From an uncultured Cryomorphaceae bacterium (GTDB lineage: Bacteria > Bacteroidota > Bacteroidia > Flavobacteriales > Schleiferiaceae), in contig CACMMX010000005.1 of assembly GCA_902614915.1 (NCBI GenBank), forward strand, positions 1 through 64,000: 64,000 bases of DNA. The letters run 5' to 3'. The notes beneath the pieces were generated by a model that saw only the letters and a program-made list of their open reading frames with translations, had not been told where the DNA came from and made no database searches. Made by a program: the position numbers and the translations under genes. Below are positions 61,622 through 64,000 of this stretch, piece by piece; within the stretch, counting starts at the first letter, position 1; the number at the start of each line of letters is the position of its first letter.

Positions 61622-62851
61622 TTAAGCTTTAGTATAAATAAGGGTGAATGCATCGTTTTTATTCAAGTAATCATTAGCGACTCTTTGTACGTCTTTATTC
61701 GTTAATTTATTTATCTGTTCTGCTACGAATTCAAAAGTATTTACTTTGCCAAAATGCATAAGTGATCGAGCAGCTCCTATTGCGCTATTTAAACCATTGT
61801 CTTCTGAAAGAGCCATTTGTCCAATAAATTGATTTTTAGCTTTACTCAATTGCAGAACACCAAGTGAACGAGACTTAAGTTTCTCCACCTCTTTATGAAC
61901 CAGTTGCTCGGCTTTCGCGGTTTGATTTGGGTCACATCCAAGATAAATACCAAGTAATCCAGTATCGCTGTAGAGGTTCATGTAGCTCTCAACATTATAA
62001 GCAATCCCGTATTTTTCTCTAATATTGAGGCCTAATCTACTATTCATGGCTGGTCCGCCAAGCAAATTATTCAATAATAAAAGTGCCCTGCGGTCTACAG
62101 AATGAATACCTGGAATACGCCAACCCGTCATAAAGTGATCTTGAAATTGAGACTCAGAACTGATAATTCGTTGTCCTTTATTGCACACTTTCTCATTAGC
62201 TGTCCAATTGCTATACTTGGGCGTCCAATGCCCAAAGAATCCTTCAGTCATGGACTCAATTCTTTCCAATCCAAAGGGTCCAACTGCAGCAATTTTGATA
62301 CGACTGGCCGTGTAGGTGCGAGATCTGAATTCTAAGATGTCTTCACGAGATAATTGATCTACGCTTTCCGGGGTACCTAAAATATTTCTGCCAAGTGAAT
62401 TTCCATGAAAAATTAAATCTTCAAAATCATCGAAAATTCTTTCGGATGGAGCGTCTTTGTAGCTGAATATTTCGTCTTTTATGACTTCTTTTTCTTTTAT
62501 AAGTTCTTTTTCAGGGAATGTACTTGCAATAAGCACATCACTGAGCAGATCCATGGCTCTTCTCAAGTCGCCCTTCAAGAAACTTGCGTGAATAATGGTT
62601 TCTTCTTTAGTGGTGTATGCATTTAGTTCGCCACCGACGTCGTCTAGTCTACTGAGAATATGATAGGCTTTCCTATTTTTTGTGCCCTTGAAAAGATTGT
62701 GCTCTATAAAATGAGCGAGTCCTTGTTGGTGTTCAAGTTCGTCTCGTGAACCTGCCTTAATGGCAATGGCGATATGGGCTACAGGTGTCTTTTTGTATTG
62801 AAAAGAACATTGTATTCCATTGGGTAGGGTAAAAATATGGTTGGGTTTCAT
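61622..62851 (-). CDS. M16 family zinc metallopeptidase
   Basis: The 409-residue protein has the inverted zinc motif HFIEHNLFKGT (H-x-x-E-H) near residue 48, with a downstream Glu ligand in a conserved helical segment (KEKEVIKDEIF). It contains one M16 active module followed by the M16_C domain, as in the mitochondrial-processing-peptidase-like bacterial proteins. There is no signal peptide, so a cytoplasmic role is likely. It overlaps DUF4286 by 4 bases. Confidence 0.94.
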   Translation of the reverse strand: MKPNHIFTLPNGIQCSFQYKKTPVAHIAIAIKAGSRDELEHQQGLAHFIEHNLFKGTKNRKAYHILSRLDDVGGELNAYTTKEETIIHASFLKGDLRRAMDLLSDVLIASTFPEKELIKEKEVIKDEIFSYKDAPSERIFDDFEDLIFHGNSLGRNILGTPESVDQLSREDILEFRSRTYTASRIKIAAVGPFGLERIESMTEGFFGHWTPKYSNWTANEKVCNKGQRIISSESQFQDHFMTGWRIPGIHSVDRRALLLLNNLLGGPAMNSRLGLNIREKYGIAYNVESYMNLYSDTGLLGIYLGCDPNQTAKAEQLVHKEVEKLKSRSLGVLQLSKAKNQFIGQMALSEDNGLNSAIGAARSLMHFGKVNTFEFVAEQINKLTNKDVQRVANDYLNKNDAFTLIYTKA

Positions 62852-63168
62852 TCGTTTTCTTCCAAAACTTCAAGCACGGTTCTAAAGGCTAGAGCTTGTT
62901 CACCCCAAGTTTTAGCGCATTTAGATCTAAGTTCGTTAGCGTACATCTGCATATATAGTTTTATACTTTCAAGATCGTCTGCTCGGTATTGTATACTGTA
63001 ACTGGGGTGATCTTGTTCTTGTTCGGGGAAAACTTGAGTAAAAAGAAAAGAAGAAAATAATCCCGTTTTCATAACGTCAGGAATGTGCTCTTCCCGCATC
63101 CATTTCAGCCAACGCTCTTCCACAGCAGGATTTACTACAACGGTAACGTTATAAATGTGTTCGCTCAT
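62848..63168 (-). CDS. DUF4286 family protein
   Basis: The 106-residue protein starts NVTVVVNPAVEERWLKWMREEHIPDVM, which fits DUF4286, and continues with the short alternating pattern of a ferredoxin-like fold (YSIQYRADDLESIKLYM). No catalytic residues are evident. It lies between a TPR-like gene and the peptidase gene with 4-base overlaps on both sides. Function is unknown. Confidence 0.85.
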   Translation of the reverse strand: MSEHIYNVTVVVNPAVEERWLKWMREEHIPDVMKTGLFSSFLFTQVFPEQEQDHPSYSIQYRADDLESIKLYMQMYANELRSKCAKTWGEQALAFRTVLEVLEENE

Positions 63169-64000
63169 AAACCAAAGGTACGGTACATTAATCGAGCTTG
63201 TTCGTAATAAAAACCACCAGGATAATTCAATAGGTACTGTTCAATGGCTGGTTGGGCATGCTCATCCTTAGAGTTAAAAAGGCATTTGGCATAATAAAAA
63301 AAGCTTTCTTCCTTCCACATTCCCTCTCCGGCAGCGCCTTGAAGAACTAAAAAAGTGCGGGCCGCATCATTGAACCTTCCTAGTTTTAATTGGACCCTTC
63401 CTTTTTTATATAACAAATCGTCATATACCTCATTGGCCAAAAGGACGTGCTCTGCTTTTTCATAGGCCATTAAAGCTTCTTCATTCTTGTTCATTACTTC
63501 CAAGAGCATGGGAACACGCAGCATTTGTAATCCCTCAAATAAGGTGTCTTCAACGGTATTTGCTGCTATCAATAAAGCGTTTTCTAGAGCATCATTTGCG
63601 ATTTCTTTGCTTGTGGACTGTAGCAATACTTCTAATTGTGTTTTTGCCCAATCAATGTCGCCACTATAAAAGGCACACATTGCACGTGCTAATCTTGATT
63701 CATCTCCTTCTTTAGAATCTCCAAGTAAGGTTTCCGCCCGAGCATATTCAATCAGCGATCTATCAAAATCACCAGTAAGTTGTAAGATTTCAGCAAAGCT
63801 CTTATACGTCAATCCGTGCCAGAGGCTTTCTGAATAGATATCTCTAAGCTTCTCCATGGTCTTGCCGTAATCTAAGGCGGTGATGCTATCAAGGTTATTT
63901 GACTTAATAATAAATTCCTCTCGAGCCAATTCCCAACTAAAGCAAGAACCACATTCTTGATTTTTAAAATCTTCAATCAATTGGTAAGCCTTTCCTAGTT
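63165..64000 (-). CDS. tetratricopeptide-repeat-like protein, 5' partial
   Basis: The frame stays open to the end of the window; the TTG at 63980 that would start a 271-residue product is probably internal, and the N-terminus lies outside. Helical pairs repeat along the sequence, for example DYGKTMEKLRDIYSESLWHG, GDFDRSLIEYARAETLLGD and DDLLYKKGRVQLKLGRFNDA, as in TPR proteins. Such proteins act as binding scaffolds. Residues just inside the window include a Cys-x-x-Cys (CGSCFSWELAREE). It overlaps DUF4286 by 4 bases. Confidence 0.75.
   Translation of the reverse strand, partial: LGKAYQLIEDFKNQECGSCFSWELAREEFIIKSNNLDSITALDYGKTMEKLRDIYSESLWHGLTYKSFAEILQLTGDFDRSLIEYARAETLLGDSKEGDESRLARAMCAFYSGDIDWAKTQLEVLLQSTSKEIANDALENALLIAANTVEDTLFEGLQMLRVPMLLEVMNKNEEALMAYEKAEHVLLANEVYDDLLYKKGRVQLKLGRFNDAARTFLVLQGAAGEGMWKEESFFYYAKCLFNSKDEHAQPAIEQYLLNYPGGFYYEQARLMYRTFGL

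Noticed and set aside
1-64000. Mobile elements, CRISPR arrays, defence islands, rRNA and tRNA genes
   Set aside because: I looked for transposase motifs, regular short repeats, and tRNA-like cloverleaf segments in the gaps and found none; gene order and composition look like core chromosome.

Overview
The window looks like chromosome of a Bacteroidota bacterium, probably a marine or aquatic member of the Flavobacteriales. The evidence is taxon-typical gene architecture: C-terminal type IX secretion (T9SS) sorting domains, PorX, an LpxC-FabZ fusion, GPH/MFS-coupled beta-glucan hydrolases, Era-Der adjacency, few Shine-Dalgarno sites and TAnnTTTG-type promoter boxes. The DNA is AT-rich throughout and I see no abrupt compositional change. 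There are no rRNA or tRNA genes, CRISPR arrays, insertion sequences or phage genes that I can recognise.

Layout. 1-3032: end of an HTTM (gamma-carboxylase-like) membrane protein and a FecA-like TonB-dependent receptor, probably an iron uptake pair. 3140-13352: a complete C5-pathway heme locus arranged around a divergent centre. hemG, hemH and an AraC regulator point left; hemA, a hemCD fusion, hemE, hemF, hemB and hemL point right. 13386-17973: a secreted kelch protein, a small lipoprotein, a GH16 laminarinase and a three-domain SGNH/SnoaL/DUF1684 protein. 18296-26903: a five-gene beta-1,3-glucan operon (cytoplasmic GH149-type phosphorylase, GH17, a clan GH-A hydrolase, GH30, GPH transporter) with no SusC/SusD. 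27059-29609: era, der and a cupin. 29610-33789: a large lipoprotein of unknown function, rnhB with a frameshift at a seven-A run, and a GT4 glycosyltransferase. 33861-38532: flippase, sulfotransferase, Wzz-like protein and O-antigen ligase/polymerase. 38533-39293: an unannotated 48-residue ORF and a tail-anchored small protein. 39304-44867: efp, an ABC ATPase, lpxA, lpxC-fabZ, lpxD and an HD phosphohydrolase. 44958-48532: porX, tsaE, ald and a small membrane protein. 48535-51986: proline dehydrogenase divergent from aroB-aroA. 52230-55501: an FKBP lipoprotein and a LytS/LytTR-type two-component pair. 55612-59581: purE, purK, SprT-like, a 36-residue lipoprotein, and mlaE-mlaF. 59669-64000: a T9SS cargo protein, O-methyltransferase, M16 peptidase, DUF4286 and a partial TPR-like protein.

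How the parts work together. The heme locus holds every step from glutamyl-tRNA to protoheme using the oxygen-dependent HemF and a HemY-type oxidase. The beta-glucan genes suggest laminarin is cut outside the cell (GH16, GH17, GH30 and the unassigned hydrolase), imported by the GPH symporter and phosphorolysed in the cytoplasm to glucose-1-phosphate. PorX regulates the T9SS that would export the GH16, the kelch protein and the 421-residue cargo protein.

I did not find a wholly new defence or mobile system. The items most worth a second look are the SGNH-SnoaL-DUF1684 fusion beside the glucan operon, the SusCD-less phosphorolytic glucan operon with an unassigned clan-A hydrolase, the frameshifted rnhB, the 802-residue lipoprotein with a structured leader, and two small ORFs (38757-38903 and 57921-58031).
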